Assembly (NCBI RefSeq): GCF_016919445.1
Contig: NZ_CP070356.1
Location: forward strand, 131,501 to 195,500
Length of the DNA stretch: 64,000 nt
Reading direction: 5' to 3'
DNA from: Pseudomonas sp. PDNC002
GTDB taxonomy: Bacteria; Pseudomonadota; Gammaproteobacteria; Pseudomonadales; Pseudomonadaceae
The position numbers and the translations under genes were made by a program. Of the stretch, positions 13,986-21,532 are shown piece by piece. Below the pieces are notes generated by a model. That model saw nothing but the letters and a program-made list of their open reading frames with translations, was not told the DNA's origin and did not search any database. Every line of letters starts with the position of its first letter. Within the stretch, counting starts at the first letter, position 1.

Positions 13986-14306
13986 ATGCAGCGCATCTAC
14001 CTCGCCGGCCCCATGACCGGCCTGCCAGAGTTCAACTACCCGGCCTTCCACGCAGAGGCCGCGCGCCTCCGCGCTCTCGGCTACCACGTCGAGAACCCGG
14101 CCGACCACGGCGTGATCAATGGCTTCGAGTGGGCCGACTACCTGCGCCTGGACATGCAGAAGCTGATCACCTGCGAGGCGATCGCCCTGCTACCGGGCTG
14201 GGACAAGTCCAAGGGCGCACGCTTCGAGTACCACGTCGCCAGTGAACTGGGCATGCAGGTGTTCACAGCAAGCCAGATCACCGAACCAGCAAGGAGCGCA
14301 GCCTGA
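13986..14306 (+). CDS. DUF4406 / nucleoside 2-deoxyribosyltransferase-like protein
   Basis: A 106-residue protein: MQRIYLAGPMTGLPEFNYPA, then EAARLRALGYHVENPAD and a C-terminal GARFEYHVASELGMQVF. IYLAGPMTG and ARFEYHVASELG are characteristic of the small deoxyribosyltransferase-like DUF4406 proteins of phages. It probably binds a nucleotide; catalysis is unproven. It follows the gene at 13705 by 2 bases and overlaps the next by one base (TGATG). Confidence 0.8.
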   Translation: MQRIYLAGPMTGLPEFNYPAFHAEAARLRALGYHVENPADHGVINGFEWADYLRLDMQKLITCEAIALLPGWDKSKGARFEYHVASELGMQVFTASQITEPARSAA

Positions 14307-14539
14307 TGGGCTACATCAACCCACTCCTACGCCTACCAGCAGGCAAGGCGCTGCTGGAACTGCCGGCGGAGGACAGGGCACGAATCGAGGCCGTGATGCG
14401 CGAGCTTCGTGACCAGGCGAACGCCGAAGCTGAATGCGCGTGGAAGCGCCGTAAGGGACCTATGGCTGCCTACTGGCGCGCGGTATCGACCTACGCGCGC
14501 CACCTTGCGCACGCCCTGTCGAGCGGAGGTGCTTCGTGA
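14306..14539 (+). CDS. Small hypothetical helical protein
   Basis: A 77-residue, Ala/Arg-rich helical protein (MGYINPLLRLPAGKALLELP, then AYWRAVSTYARHLAHALSSG). It is coupled to genes on both sides: its ATG overlaps the stop before it and its stop overlaps the GTG of the next gene. Function unknown. Confidence 0.6.
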   Translation: MGYINPLLRLPAGKALLELPAEDRARIEAVMRELRDQANAEAECAWKRRKGPMAAYWRAVSTYARHLAHALSSGGAS

Positions 14540-14643
14540 CCCGCCCCACCTTCTGCCGCGGCACCGGCCAACCCTCCGAGAAATGCGACTGCCTGCGCTG
14601 CAGGCCTGCCCTCCAGGAGAATCCAAGTGGAAAACCTGCCTGA
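14536..14643 (+). CDS. Cys-rich 35-residue microprotein
   Basis: GTG 14536 overlaps the stop of the preceding gene and has GGAGG 6 bases upstream. The peptide carries Cys at 7, 17, 19 and 22 (FCRGTG, then EKCDCLRC), a spacing that could bind one zinc ion. It overlaps the start of the next gene by 17 bases. It is short enough to be missed by automatic annotation. Function unknown. Confidence 0.5.
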   Translation: MTRPTFCRGTGQPSEKCDCLRCRPALQENPSGKPA

Positions 14644-14905
14644 CGAAATCAAGAAGGCCGAGGCCCGCGGCTACTCCAAGGGCTACCAGGCCGGGAAGCG
14701 GCGCCGGCGCGCCGAGGCCACCGCCGAACGACGGCATCGAGAGCGCCAAGCGTTCTGGCAGCGCGCCTTCCTCGCAGCACTCCCCTCCTGCATCACCGCC
14801 CTGGGCTGGAAGTCTGGCGAGGAGCCGATCACCAACGTGACGCAACGGACCCAGCTGGCGAAGTCCTTCGCCGATGAGGCCACCAAGATCGCCTATGGAG
14901 CCTGA
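14627..14905 (+). CDS. Small basic hypothetical protein
   Basis: A 92-residue protein from GTG 14627, with CAGGAGA upstream. The first half is a strongly basic helix (AGKRRRRAEATAERRHRERQ), followed by a moderately hydrophobic stretch (FLAALPSCITALGW) that could touch the membrane. Function unknown. Confidence 0.6.
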   Translation: MENLPDEIKKAEARGYSKGYQAGKRRRRAEATAERRHRERQAFWQRAFLAALPSCITALGWKSGEEPITNVTQRTQLAKSFADEATKIAYGA

Positions 14906-14909
14906 GCCC

Positions 14910-15107
14910 ATGCAAGCCATCCAACTGACCGTCGAGCACCGGCACGGCGTCGACGGGAAGCCCTATCTGTTGATCGATGGCCTGCCGCGACTCGGCGCCG
15001 AACTCGATCCCGATCAGGCCCAGGCACTGGGCCGCCAACTGATCCAGGCCGCAATCAACTCCCGTCAGGGCGAGCGCGGCACCATCCAATACCCTGTAGA
15101 GGGCTGA
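14910..15107 (+). CDS. Small hypothetical protein
   Basis: A 65-residue protein (MQAIQLTVEHRHGVDGKPYL, then DPDQAQALGRQLIQAAINSR), apparently one beta sheet followed by a helix. ATG 14910 is preferred; ATG 14895 is in frame. It lies in the packed operon toward the integrase. Function unknown. Confidence 0.55.
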   Translation: MQAIQLTVEHRHGVDGKPYLLIDGLPRLGAELDPDQAQALGRQLIQAAINSRQGERGTIQYPVEG

Positions 15108-15110
15108 GCC

Positions 15111-15776
15111 ATGACCGAACAACAAGCCTGCACCCTCTGCGGTGCGGGAGGGCACACTGCCGCCCAGCGCAATTGGGGAAAGAGCGAGCGTGAGCAGTTC
15201 GAAGCCTGGGTGCTCCGTGAAAGACCCGGCTCTCCGCTGCGCTACGTCCGTGATGCCCTGCCGGTCGATGACCCGCGCTATGGCGAGTATTGCGACGACA
15301 CGCTTCAGTGCGCATGGGAAGGCTGGCGAGCCCGCGCCGCCCTGGCGCAACCCTCCCCGGCACGGCAAGTGGTGATGAAGGAGATTTGCCCATCCTGCGA
15401 GCATCAGTTCGTCTCGCATCACAACGGGTATATCAACCGCCTGCGCGGGATGCAGCAACCCTCCCCGGCGCCGGAGCTGGAGGTTTTGGCGTTCCTGGCA
15501 ACGCCGACAGAGGCAATGCTGAAGGCTTACCGCGAGGTTTCACCGAGTTGGCTCTGCCTGGATGGATGGCGCGCGATGATGGAAGTTGCCCCGGTCGCCC
15601 AAGCTGGGCAGGTGGAGTCGATCGTCTCGGCGGAGTTCTCGCAGTTCCTGTCCGCGGTGATGGATGCCGCAGGCCTGGTAAGGCACGGGAGGCGCAGTAA
15701 AGAGCTGTCGGAATACCTTGGCGCCCAGTGCATAAAGTACAGGCAAGCCGCCGCGCCGGCGCAGGGAGGTGAGTGA
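15111..15776 (+). CDS. Hypothetical phage protein with N-terminal zinc-knuckle-like motif
   Basis: A 221-residue protein. The start reads ACTLCGAGGHTAAQ, a Cys-x2-Cys-x4-His pattern resembling a zinc knuckle. A second CPSCEHQF is at about 94-101. Between them EREQFEAWVLRERPG and CDDTLQCAWEGWRAR are the Trp-rich segments often found in phage proteins of unknown function. The C-terminal third is helical. Its stop overlaps the next start. Function unknown. Confidence 0.6.
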   Translation: MTEQQACTLCGAGGHTAAQRNWGKSEREQFEAWVLRERPGSPLRYVRDALPVDDPRYGEYCDDTLQCAWEGWRARAALAQPSPARQVVMKEICPSCEHQFVSHHNGYINRLRGMQQPSPAPELEVLAFLATPTEAMLKAYREVSPSWLCLDGWRAMMEVAPVAQAGQVESIVSAEFSQFLSAVMDAAGLVRHGRRSKELSEYLGAQCIKYRQAAAPAQGGE

Positions 15777-16033
15777 TGCCACCCGCATTCGGAACTTGCC
15801 CTGGCTGCAAAGGCTGGGGAGCACTTTGGAAGATGACGACGCTGGTGAAGCGCTTTCGGCTGTTTGGCCCGCTTGTGCCTCATGACATCTATCGCTGCGA
15901 CGAGTGCGATGCAGGGGGCAACTGGCCGAAGGTAGTCGGGCTCATCGATAGAAATCGAGATGGTCGCGCCACGAAATCGAACGACGCTAAAACGTGGCGC
16001 GCCACGAAGGGGGCCGGAGGATGCGATATGTAA
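15776..16033 (+). CDS. Small zinc-ribbon-like protein
   Basis: An 85-residue protein with CPGCKGWG near the N-terminus and CDECDAGG about 35 residues later, so four Cys that could form one zinc ribbon. The C-terminal part is basic. Its ATG overlaps the stop of the preceding gene and its end overlaps the excisionase-like gene by 13 bases. Function unknown. Confidence 0.6.
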   Translation: MPPAFGTCPGCKGWGALWKMTTLVKRFRLFGPLVPHDIYRCDECDAGGNWPKVVGLIDRNRDGRATKSNDAKTWRATKGAGGCDM

Positions 16034-16296
16034 CGGTTCGCAAGTTCGCGGCGGAATCTGGCTACACCGAGGACGCCATCAGATCGAAGATCCGCGACGG
16101 CGTCTGGCGCAAGGATGACATCTGGATCAGAGCGCCGGACGGCCGAACGCTGATCGATGTGGAGGGATATGAAACATGGGTAGAGATGGGCGGGGAGTCC
16201 GAGCAGTCTCGGATTCGAGTATTGAAATCACCTTCATGTATCGGGGTGTCCGCTGCCGGGAAAGGATCGCGCTCAAGCCCACGGCCACTAATCTAA
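16021..16296 (+). CDS. xis: Excisionase-like DNA-binding protein
   Basis: A 91-residue protein whose first 60 residues look like the winged-helix excisionase fold: MRYVTVRKFAAESGYTEDAI, then RSKIRDGVWRKDDIWIRAPD and DVEGYETWV. Such proteins bend DNA at the attachment site and switch the integrase toward excision. It overlaps the integrase start by 121 bases, so its C-terminal 40 residues are read in a different frame from the integrase N-terminus. AAGGGG lies about 8 bases before the ATG. Name given by fold and position. Confidence 0.7.
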   Translation: MRYVTVRKFAAESGYTEDAIRSKIRDGVWRKDDIWIRAPDGRTLIDVEGYETWVEMGGESEQSRIRVLKSPSCIGVSAAGKGSRSSPRPLI

Positions 16297-17360
16297 AGCG
16301 CGCCGAGCAGCACAAAGCGGCGGTCGAGCATGCGATCGCCGCCGGCACATTCGACTATGCCGTGACCTTTCCGAGCTCTCCGCGAGCCGCCAAGTTCGCC
16401 CCCGAAGTTTCGCAGGAGACACTGACCGGCTACCTGACTCGCTGGCTTGAAGCGAAGCGCAAGCACGTCTCCAGCAGCACCTTCGACGGTTATCGGAAGA
16501 TCATCGAGCACCGCCTGATTCCGGGCCTGGGCGTTCTGCTGGTGGTCGACGTGAAGCGGAAAACAGTGCGGGACTGGCTGGACGGCCTCGAGGTCGGCAA
16601 CAAGACGCTGTCGAATATCCAGAGCTGCCTACGCTCGGCGCTCAGCGATGCCGTGGAGGAGGAACTGATCGACAGCAACCCGCTGGCGGGCTGGACGTAT
16701 AGCAGAAAAGAGGAGGTGAAAGACGACGACGTCGACCCGTTCTCGCCGGAGGAGCAGCAGGCGATTCTGGCCGCGATGGAGGGGCAGGGTAGGAACCTGG
16801 TGCAGTTCGCCCTGTGGTCTGGGATGCGCACCAGCGAGCTGGTGGGCCTGGAGTGGGGGGATATCGACTGGCTGCGTGGTGAAGTGCATGTGATGCGCGC
16901 CATAACGCAGGCGGCGAAAGGGAAAGCGGAGGTAACCAAGACCGCTTCGAGCAGGCGGAGCGTCAAGCTGCTCGGCCCTGCCCTGGAGGCGCTGAAGGCG
17001 CAGAAAGCCTTCACCTACCTGGCGCACCAGGAGGTATTCCAGAACCCGCGCACCGGAGAGCGCTGGGCCGGCGACGGCCCGATCCGGAAAACCCTGTGGC
17101 AGTGCGCGCTGAAGCGCGCCGGGGTCCGCTACCGGCGCCCATACCAGACCCGCCATACCTACGCCTCGATGATGCTTTCTGCCGGCGAACACCCGATGTG
17201 GGTCGCTCAGCAGATGGGGCATAGCGATTGGACGATGATTGCCAGGGTGTATGGGCGTTGGATGCCGACAGCTGATATAACCGCGGGGACCAAAGCTGAG
17301 GCTCTATGGATCCCAGATAGAAGTTCAGAAAAGCAGTCAGTCGTTAAACAACCGCTTTGA
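16176..17360 (+). CDS. int: Tyrosine-recombinase integrase
   Basis: A 394-residue site-specific recombinase. The N-terminus (IEITFMYRGVRCRERIALKP) is the arm-type DNA-binding domain of phage integrases. A SAM-like core-binding domain follows (LTGYLTRWLEAKRKHVSSST). The catalytic domain has Arg in LWSGMRTSELVGLEW, Lys in TKTASSRRS, His-x2-Arg-type TRHTYASM, and MGHSDWTMIARVYGRW with the nucleophilic Tyr. It lies 1.0 kb from the tmRNA-like attachment remnant, with one cargo gene between. ATG 16176 has GGAGG about 10 bases upstream. Confidence 0.93.
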   Translation: MGRDGRGVRAVSDSSIEITFMYRGVRCRERIALKPTATNLKRAEQHKAAVEHAIAAGTFDYAVTFPSSPRAAKFAPEVSQETLTGYLTRWLEAKRKHVSSSTFDGYRKIIEHRLIPGLGVLLVVDVKRKTVRDWLDGLEVGNKTLSNIQSCLRSALSDAVEEELIDSNPLAGWTYSRKEEVKDDDVDPFSPEEQQAILAAMEGQGRNLVQFALWSGMRTSELVGLEWGDIDWLRGEVHVMRAITQAAKGKAEVTKTASSRRSVKLLGPALEALKAQKAFTYLAHQEVFQNPRTGERWAGDGPIRKTLWQCALKRAGVRYRRPYQTRHTYASMMLSAGEHPMWVAQQMGHSDWTMIARVYGRWMPTADITAGTKAEALWIPDRSSEKQSVVKQPL

Positions 17361-18248
17361 TTTAGGCTTACTCAGATAATCGGAAAGAACAAGGTAGGCC
17401 TTTCCGATTTTGTTTAACCCGAGCTTTATCCGATAAACATCAACTTCGTTTGAAAAATTTGTATAAGGATAAAACTCCCTATGAGAAATCATGGCATCAT
17501 CGTTACGCCAGGTATCTTCATCGAACCAGTTTTGGTCTTGATATTCTTCATAGAAGTCTTTATCCAGGCGAGCAGTGCACCAAGGAAAAAGCTCAAGTGC
17601 TAATCTCTCAACATTAAACCTCGCATGGAAAACAAAACCTTTTTGCTCTACCGTCTCTGTCGCACCTTTCCCTGAGATATAAACAGTGATGGGAGTTCTA
17701 CCGAGTGACTTATTTATCCAATCCTCGAGTTCAACAGACACACTGCCACCTTTCTTAATATGCCTCATCAAAGGCTCATCAATCGCCAACCTGCGCAACC
17801 GCTGCTCTGCTTCCGTCCCCTCAAATACTTGAGAAAGGCTTCTTCGTTTTGCTTCACCGAAAACATTTTCTCGCTGAATCTCAATCTTCCATGCCTTTGG
17901 CGTCATTTCTATGTTTTCTTCAGAAACATGTGCCCAGCACGTTTCCCCGGTATCAGGCAGATGCGCAATAATGATTACGGGAAGCGAATGGTTTAGCCAG
18001 TACTCTCTATGTTCCAAACTCCCATAATAAACCAGAACATCATCTTTCACGGTAAAGTTACCAGGCCCGGTTTTGATTTGAAGGCCTATAAGCTTGCCCG
18101 TCGGATGACCGTCCTCTACCAGCTCAAGCTGCGCATCGATCCCCATGTCAGCGATCATTTGCTCCCGAAAAATCCACTTAAGTTCTCGAGCAGCAATCGA
18201 CTCAATCGCGCTAACCCCAATACGTTCCGTTTCGCTGTATCTGGCCAT
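17337..18248 (-). CDS. DUF4365 nuclease-like protein between integrase and attachment site
   Basis: A 303-residue protein with the DUF4365 pattern: ERIGVSAIESIAARELKWIF, then DMGIDAQLELVEDGHPTGKL followed by IGLQIKTGPGNF. The spacing of Asp, Glu and Gln-x-Lys is that of a PD-(D/E)xK nuclease-like core. WLNHSLPVIIIAHLPDTGE continues the family pattern. The C-terminal half is unfamiliar. It converges on the integrase with 24 bases of overlap, is A+T-rich, and sits where integrated phages often carry defence cargo. Nuclease or defence activity is inferred, not shown. Confidence 0.7.
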   Translation of the reverse strand: MARYSETERIGVSAIESIAARELKWIFREQMIADMGIDAQLELVEDGHPTGKLIGLQIKTGPGNFTVKDDVLVYYGSLEHREYWLNHSLPVIIIAHLPDTGETCWAHVSEENIEMTPKAWKIEIQRENVFGEAKRRSLSQVFEGTEAEQRLRRLAIDEPLMRHIKKGGSVSVELEDWINKSLGRTPITVYISGKGATETVEQKGFVFHARFNVERLALELFPWCTARLDKDFYEEYQDQNWFDEDTWRNDDAMISHREFYPYTNFSNEVDVYRIKLGLNKIGKAYLVLSDYLSKPKSKRLFND

Positions 18249-18364
18249 GGCAGCCCCATCTGCTTTTCTGCCAATGTCTACGATGGCGAGCGCGCATTCA
18301 AGGGGGAGCCTCGAAATGACAGCCTTATGCCAGCATTGAGCCTGAGAGCCGCACCACTACAGGG

Positions 18365-18398
18365 GTAGACGCGGTTTCAAATCCCCCCGGCTCCACCA
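18365..18398 (+). other. tmRNA 3'-end-like remnant, candidate attachment site (attR)
   Basis: The stretch from 18365 to the CCA at 18396-18398 looks like the T-arm and acceptor end of a tmRNA: GACGCGG, TTCAAAT, then CGGCTCCACCA. CGGCTCC would pair with the GGGGCCG 5' end typical of Pseudomonas tmRNA. No 5' part of the RNA is present in the window and the T-stem is imperfect, so this is the displaced end left by integration rather than a working RNA. The intact gene should lie at the other prophage boundary. The terminator follows at once. Confidence 0.6.
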
Positions 18399-18407
18399 AA
18401 CGCAAAG

Positions 18408-18443
18408 AAAAAGGCGCTGAGCCTCAAGCCCAGCGCCTTTTTT
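18408..18443 (+). terminator. Terminator following the tmRNA-like remnant
   Basis: AAAAAGGCGCTG (18408-18419) and CAGCGCCTTTTTT (18431-18443) form a perfect stem with an 11-base loop and a run of T. It is probably the original terminator of the RNA gene into which the phage integrated, and it also serves the convergent gene at 18460. Confidence 0.8.
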
Positions 18444-18459
18444 CTTGCCCGCGATTTAC

Positions 18460-18762
18460 CTAGAGCGTCAGGAACCCCAGTCGCGGCATCAATCGCAACT
18501 CCTCCTGCTCGGCCACTACTTCCGCGCAGGGCTTGCGCAAGCGCAGCCGCTCTGCGTTGCACAGCAGCGGACCGTCGTCGTCTTCCGCGCTGAGGGGATC
18601 ATCGATCAGCACCCCCTTGATCAACCCCTGGCGGAACAGCTCGCGGATGGCGAACAGGTTGGCTTCGCGCGGCCCGGCGAGGTCGTCGATGGATTTGAAA
18701 TCGGTCTCCGTGAGCTGGCTTAGCACGGCGGTGAGCTGGGCCTGGGAGGGTTTGTGATGCAT
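18460..18762 (-). CDS. Conserved-looking hypothetical protein
   Basis: A 100-residue protein (MHHKPSQAQLTAVLSQLTET, then LFAIRELFRQGLIKGVLIDD), soluble and acidic in the middle. GGAG lies 6 bases before the ATG. It is the first host gene right of the prophage and converges on the terminator. No domain recognised. Confidence 0.65.
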   Translation of the reverse strand: MHHKPSQAQLTAVLSQLTETDFKSIDDLAGPREANLFAIRELFRQGLIKGVLIDDPLSAEDDDGPLLCNAERLRLRKPCAEVVAEQEELRLMPRLGFLTL

Positions 18763-18875
18763 GGGGTACTCCGGGGTGCAGCAGGGTCAAGCATGACTAT
18801 CGGCGGCAAATGTTAACGCTGGATTAGCAGTCTGACAGACTGATCTGGATCAGCCTGTCAGCGGAATCTTCCGAT

Positions 18876-19547
18876 TCAGTCCCGCGAAACGCCCAGCTCC
18901 AGCAGCGCGAGACGCTCTTCCAGGGCAGCGATGCGGGCTTCCAGTTCGACCAGACGGCCTTCATCGTGCCCACCGCCATCACCACGCTCACCGGAGGAAC
19001 GGCTTCCGCTGGCGGCGATGGCGGCCTGGCGGTCTTCCTCAGTGCCCAGCAGGTGCATGTAGCGGTCTTCGCGCTGGCCACTCTGGCGCTCCAGCTGCAC
19101 GGCCATGCCGCGGCCGGCGAGGCGTTCGAGTTGGTGGCGGACTTCCTCGGTGTCGTCGAAGTCATGCATGCGCTGGCTGCGGGTGAGCAGTTCGTTGAGG
19201 GTCTGCGGGCCGCGCAGGAATAGCAGGCCGAGCAGGATGACCTGCGGTTTGACCAACTCCAGGGCCTTGTCCAGCCGCTGCTCCCAGCGGTCGGCGCGGC
19301 TGCCCATGACCAGGCGGGTCATCTCGCGCCCTTCCAGATGACGCAGGGACTGCCCCACCTGGCCCGGGGTGACGTTCATGACCGGGTCGCGGCTGGTCTT
19401 CTGGTTGCAGGCGGTGACCAGGGAATTCAAGGTCAGCGGGTAGGCTTCGGGCGTGGTGAGCTGCTTTTCGATCAGGCATCCGAGTACGCGAGCATCCACG
19501 GCGCTCAGCGGTTCGAAGTCGGGCATTGTGTCGAGCGACTGGCTCAT
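18876..19547 (-). CDS. yceH: YceH family protein (DUF480)
   Basis: A 223-residue protein. Residues about 10-170 match the DUF480/YceH double winged-helix: [52 protein letters not shown] and [22 protein letters not shown]-terminal coiled coil ([20 protein letters not shown]) ends the protein. The biochemical role of the family is unknown. ATG 19547 is preferred to a TTG five codons upstream. The gene stands alone, with short gaps on both sides. Confidence 0.88.
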   Translation of the reverse strand: MSQSLDTMPDFEPLSAVDARVLGCLIEKQLTTPEAYPLTLNSLVTACNQKTSRDPVMNVTPGQVGQSLRHLEGREMTRLVMGSRADRWEQRLDKALELVKPQVILLGLLFLRGPQTLNELLTRSQRMHDFDDTEEVRHQLERLAGRGMAVQLERQSGQREDRYMHLLGTEEDRQAAIAASGSRSSGERGDGGGHDEGRLVELEARIAALEERLALLELGVSRD

Positions 19548-19608
19548 GGTGGTTTCCGTCAAGTTGGGAACCGCCCTAGCCTAGCCAATTGCGCAGCGTT
19601 TGGCAGCC

Positions 19609-20364
19609 TCAGGCCGCACCGGCCAGGCGGCGGTTCAGCGGTCGTTCAATGACCGCCCAGTGAGAGAAGGACTCCGCCAGCTCCTGCTCACGCCCCTGCG
19701 CATCGCGACCCAGGGTGCGCCGGGCGAGATCGCCGGTGAACCAATTGGCGGTGTTGGCGGCCACCACGCGGCCTTCGCCGTTGACCACCAGGGCCTCGTG
19801 GCCCATCTGCATCAGGCTGCCCAGCAGCACGCCCTCGAACTCGTGCAGGGCGATATCGGCGGCGGCGACGCCAATGAAGCGACCGTCGACCTGGATCGGC
19901 ACGGAGAAAGCGAGGATGTACAGGTCGGTGCCGTAGAGGTCGACGAAGGGCCCGACCACTGACGGCTGGCCGCTGGCGCGCGGGCGCGAGAACCAGGGCA
20001 TGTTGAGGTAGTTGTAGAAGCTCTCGCTGCGGCGGTTGAAGTTCAGGCTCATGGGCACGACCTTGTCGCCGCGGCCGTGGTACCACCACTCCAGGTACAT
20101 GTCCTGGTCGGCCAGCTCGCCTGGCTCGATCACTACGCCGGTGCCGTGCAGGCGTGTGCCGTCATCGGTGAGATCGTGCTGGATGCGTGGGCGCAGGGCG
20201 CCGAGATCCTTCGAGGAAGGACGCTTGCCCTCCTTCGCCAGCTCGCGCCAGATCCCCACGACTTCGCCCGCCAGCTCGTCGAGACGCTGGAAAACGTTAC
20301 GGATGGAAGCGTCGATGCGCTGGGCGCAGCACTGGAGTTCATCCGTGTGTTGTTCGCTGGACAT
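19609..20364 (-). CDS. Cache (PDC)-domain sensor-like protein
   Basis: A 251-residue soluble protein. YLEWWYHGRGDKVVPMSLNF, WFSRPRASGQPSVVGPFVDL and YILAFSVPIQVDGRFIGVAA form the pattern of a Cache/PDC ligand-binding domain, usually an extracellular sensor for amines or amino acids. Here there is no signal peptide or membrane helix, so it is probably cytoplasmic. A helical N-terminus precedes the domain. It lies downstream of the GntR regulator on the same strand and near an aldehyde dehydrogenase and permease, so it may sense the same substrate. Confidence 0.7.
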   Translation of the reverse strand: MSSEQHTDELQCCAQRIDASIRNVFQRLDELAGEVVGIWRELAKEGKRPSSKDLGALRPRIQHDLTDDGTRLHGTGVVIEPGELADQDMYLEWWYHGRGDKVVPMSLNFNRRSESFYNYLNMPWFSRPRASGQPSVVGPFVDLYGTDLYILAFSVPIQVDGRFIGVAAADIALHEFEGVLLGSLMQMGHEALVVNGEGRVVAANTANWFTGDLARRTLGRDAQGREQELAESFSHWAVIERPLNRRLAGAA

Positions 20365-20483
20365 GACCGGTGGCCTCGCTGTTCTTGTTATCACTCGGGC
20401 CAGAGCGGCCCGCGGTATCTGCCTGGTGAATCACTTCGCACGCTCGAATGCGCCCGCCGGGATGGCAGCAAGCGCTGTGCCAC

Positions 20484-21230
20484 TCAGCCGTCGTCTGCGA
20501 GCAGGCTCAGGCGCAGGTTGATCAGCCGCTTGATGCCACGGGTGACGTGGGCTTCCGCCAGCGCGCCAGCGAGGTTCGAATCGCCGGCGCTGATGGCTTC
20601 CAGAATGGCGCGGTGTTCCTGTTCGATGGTCGCCGCGCCGGGGAAACCCTCCACCGGCAACCACAGCCATTCGCCGATTTCCGCCTGCAGGCGCGTCTCG
20701 GCATGGGTAAGGCGCACGGACTGGGCGGCGACGGCGATCTCGATATGGAAACGCGCATCGGCGCGGCGTTGTTCCTGGCGCGTAGTAGCGCTGGCCAGGG
20801 CGTCAAGATACTGGGCGATGCGTGCCTGCTCATCGGACGTGGAACGCTGGGCGGCCAGACGCGCGGCCGCGCCGGCGATGGCGACGTGTTCGTCGCCCAG
20901 GTCACGCAACTCCAGTGCACTCATCTGGCGCAGCTGGCCCAGCAATGCTTCCTCGGAGGTGTGTTGTGGCGAGCAGACGAAACTGCCGCCGTTGCGCCCA
21001 CGCCGAGTCTCGATCACGCCGCGTTCGCGCAGCTCCGCCAGCGCATCGCGCAAGGTAACGGTAGCGACGCCGAACTGCATGGCCAACTCGCTTTCGCTGG
21101 GCAGTTGCTCGCCTTCGGCGTAGAGGCCGAGGTCGACCATCTCCACCAGCCGGCGTGCGACTTCCTCGGTGCGCCCTTCCTGGCGCAGGCGCATGAAGCT
21201 GGCGGGGCGGACTTTCCTGAATTCATTCAT
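20484..21230 (-). CDS. GntR-family regulator, FCD/FadR subgroup
   Basis: A 248-residue regulator. The N-terminal winged helix reads GEQLPSESELAMQFGVATVT then LRDALAELRERGVIETRRGR. The C-terminal FCD domain is all helical with metal-ligand-type residues in DARFHIEIAVAAQS and EQEHRAILEAI. It is divergent from the dehydrogenase-permease pair at 21533, and most likely controls them in response to a carboxylate or amine product. Confidence 0.85.
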   Translation of the reverse strand: MNEFRKVRPASFMRLRQEGRTEEVARRLVEMVDLGLYAEGEQLPSESELAMQFGVATVTLRDALAELRERGVIETRRGRNGGSFVCSPQHTSEEALLGQLRQMSALELRDLGDEHVAIAGAAARLAAQRSTSDEQARIAQYLDALASATTRQEQRRADARFHIEIAVAAQSVRLTHAETRLQAEIGEWLWLPVEGFPGAATIEQEHRAILEAISAGDSNLAGALAEAHVTRGIKRLINLRLSLLADDG

Positions 21231-21532
21231 AGGCGGCAGTGCGAGGGGCGCTCGGGGCGGACGCTTCCTGCGCGAAATGTTCCTGTTCTGGCGGTGATGG
21301 CGAAGTCTAACCGCGTGATGGCAGCGGCCTCGCTCAAAACTATGTCTCCATATTTTTAAATCGCTTTCCGGACTTTCAGCAAGGTCTTTCGGCGCGAAAA
21401 GCCCTTTCGAACGCTCATTTTTCGACCTGTATTGGCAACCGCAAAAACATAAGATATGGTTTCAAATGTATTTGCCAGCGACGGTCCGCAGGCCGTCTCC
21501 GCCAACAACAGCAAGAACGAGGAGCGATACGC
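21231..21532. other. Divergent regulatory interval
   Basis: These 302 bases separate the GntR gene from the dehydrogenase and hold no gene. The middle is A+T-rich, including CATATTTTTAAATCGC near 21350 and ATAAGATATGG near 21450, where promoters and a GntR operator would be expected. I could not define the operator. GAGGAG precedes the dehydrogenase start at 21533. Confidence 0.5.

Noticed and set aside
18365..18398. A complete tRNA gene at the prophage boundary
   Set aside because: Only T-arm and acceptor-like sequence is present; the 100 bases upstream show no anticodon or D arm that pairs properly.
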